Origin: Lachnospiraceae bacterium
GTDB taxonomy: Bacteria > Bacillota > Clostridia > Lachnospirales > Lachnospiraceae
Direction: 5' to 3'
Assembly (NCBI GenBank): GCA_022792295.1
Contig: JAAWAR010000123.1
Location: forward strand, 1-34,337
Length of the DNA: 34,337 nt
This document shows, one piece after another, positions 34,152 through 34,337 of the stretch. The notes below the pieces were generated by a model that saw only the letters and a program-made list of their open reading frames with translations, made no database searches and was not told the DNA's origin. Both the position numbers and the translations under genes were made by a program. Within the stretch, counting starts at the first letter, position 1; each line of letters opens with the position of its first letter.

Positions 34152-34221
34152 CTATCCATGTGGATCTATTTATAATCCCCGATTGAGAGCTCAACCGATC
34201 AAATAAATAAGGAGAACATAT

Positions 34222-34337
34222 ATGCGTGAAAAACTAGAAACCCTACCGTTGACGCAGCTTAGGGAGCTGGCAAAAAGCCAGGGAATCCAGCACATTACGT
34301 CGCTCAGAAAGTCGGAGCTGATCGACAGGCTTTGTGA
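34222..34337 (+). CDS. rho: Transcription termination factor Rho, 5' part (runs off the window)
   Basis: The first 38 codons read MREKLETLPLTQLRELAKSQ and continue GIQHITSLRKSELIDRLC, matching the Rho N-terminal SAP-like domain (L-x-x-L-x-x-x-A-K-x-x-G-I ... K-x-E-L-I) and the MREK start seen in clostridial Rho. AAGGAG lies 7 bases upstream. Other proteins carry Rho_N-type domains, so the identity depends on the missing remainder. Confidence 0.7.
   Translation, partial: MREKLETLPLTQLRELAKSQGIQHITSLRKSELIDRLC

Overview
The window looks like chromosome of a low-to-mid GC anaerobic Firmicute, most likely a spore-forming member of the Lachnospiraceae/Clostridia. The reasons are Gram-positive ribosome binding sites (AGGAGG-like) before nearly every gene, many GTG/TTG or overlapping starts, an iron-sulphur two-subunit L-serine dehydratase, a Csp-like subtilisin, a YfcC-type carrier and a clostridial-style Rho start. 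Species cannot be named from the sequence. I see no tRNA, rRNA, CRISPR array, insertion sequence or phage gene.

Layout. (1) 1-3548: the first codons of a leftward gene at the edge, a ClpX-like AAA+ unfoldase with its own promoter, and a convergent Csp-like subtilisin. (2) 3725-13641: eleven rightward genes, almost all overlapping by a few bases: an LspA-like signal peptidase, UDP-galactopyranose mutase, LicD, a HisC-like PLP enzyme, a LicC-like nucleotidyltransferase, a Wzx-type flippase, two family 2 glycosyltransferases, a polyprenyl-phosphate glycosyltransferase, DUF2304 and DUF2142 membrane proteins. (3) 13622-20624: a second unit behind its own promoter: RfbC, an O-antigen/teichoic-acid type ABC exporter (permease and ATPase with a carbohydrate-binding tail), a methyltransferase and a 1046-residue protein joining a kinase-like domain, a coiled coil and two glycosyltransferase domains. 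(4) 20621-26240: a leftward SDR reductase, then trxB, an SH3-NlpC/P60 endopeptidase, sdaAB and sdaAA ending at a strong terminator, and a polysaccharide deacetylase. (5) 26241-31993: a 484-base gap, a sodium/solute symporter, a leftward LysR regulator divergent from an M20 amidohydrolase plus YfcC carrier operon. (6) 32079-34337: FtsH with a palindrome-rich leader and the start of rho.

How the genes work together. Regions 2 and 3 form a cell-surface polysaccharide locus. Galactofuranose (Glf) and rhamnose (RfbC) are the predicted sugars. LicD with its two partners probably adds a phospho-amino-alcohol group. The flippase may carry one lipid-linked product while the ABC exporter carries another. 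The methyltransferase and kinase/coiled-coil/glycosyltransferase pair next to an ABC exporter resembles the chain-terminating modules of ABC-dependent O-antigens (WbdD) and S-layer glycans (WsaE), in an arrangement I have not seen described; this is the most interesting part of the window. The remaining genes are housekeeping: proteolysis (ClpX-like, FtsH), redox (TrxB), serine breakdown, wall remodelling and amino-acid or peptide uptake.
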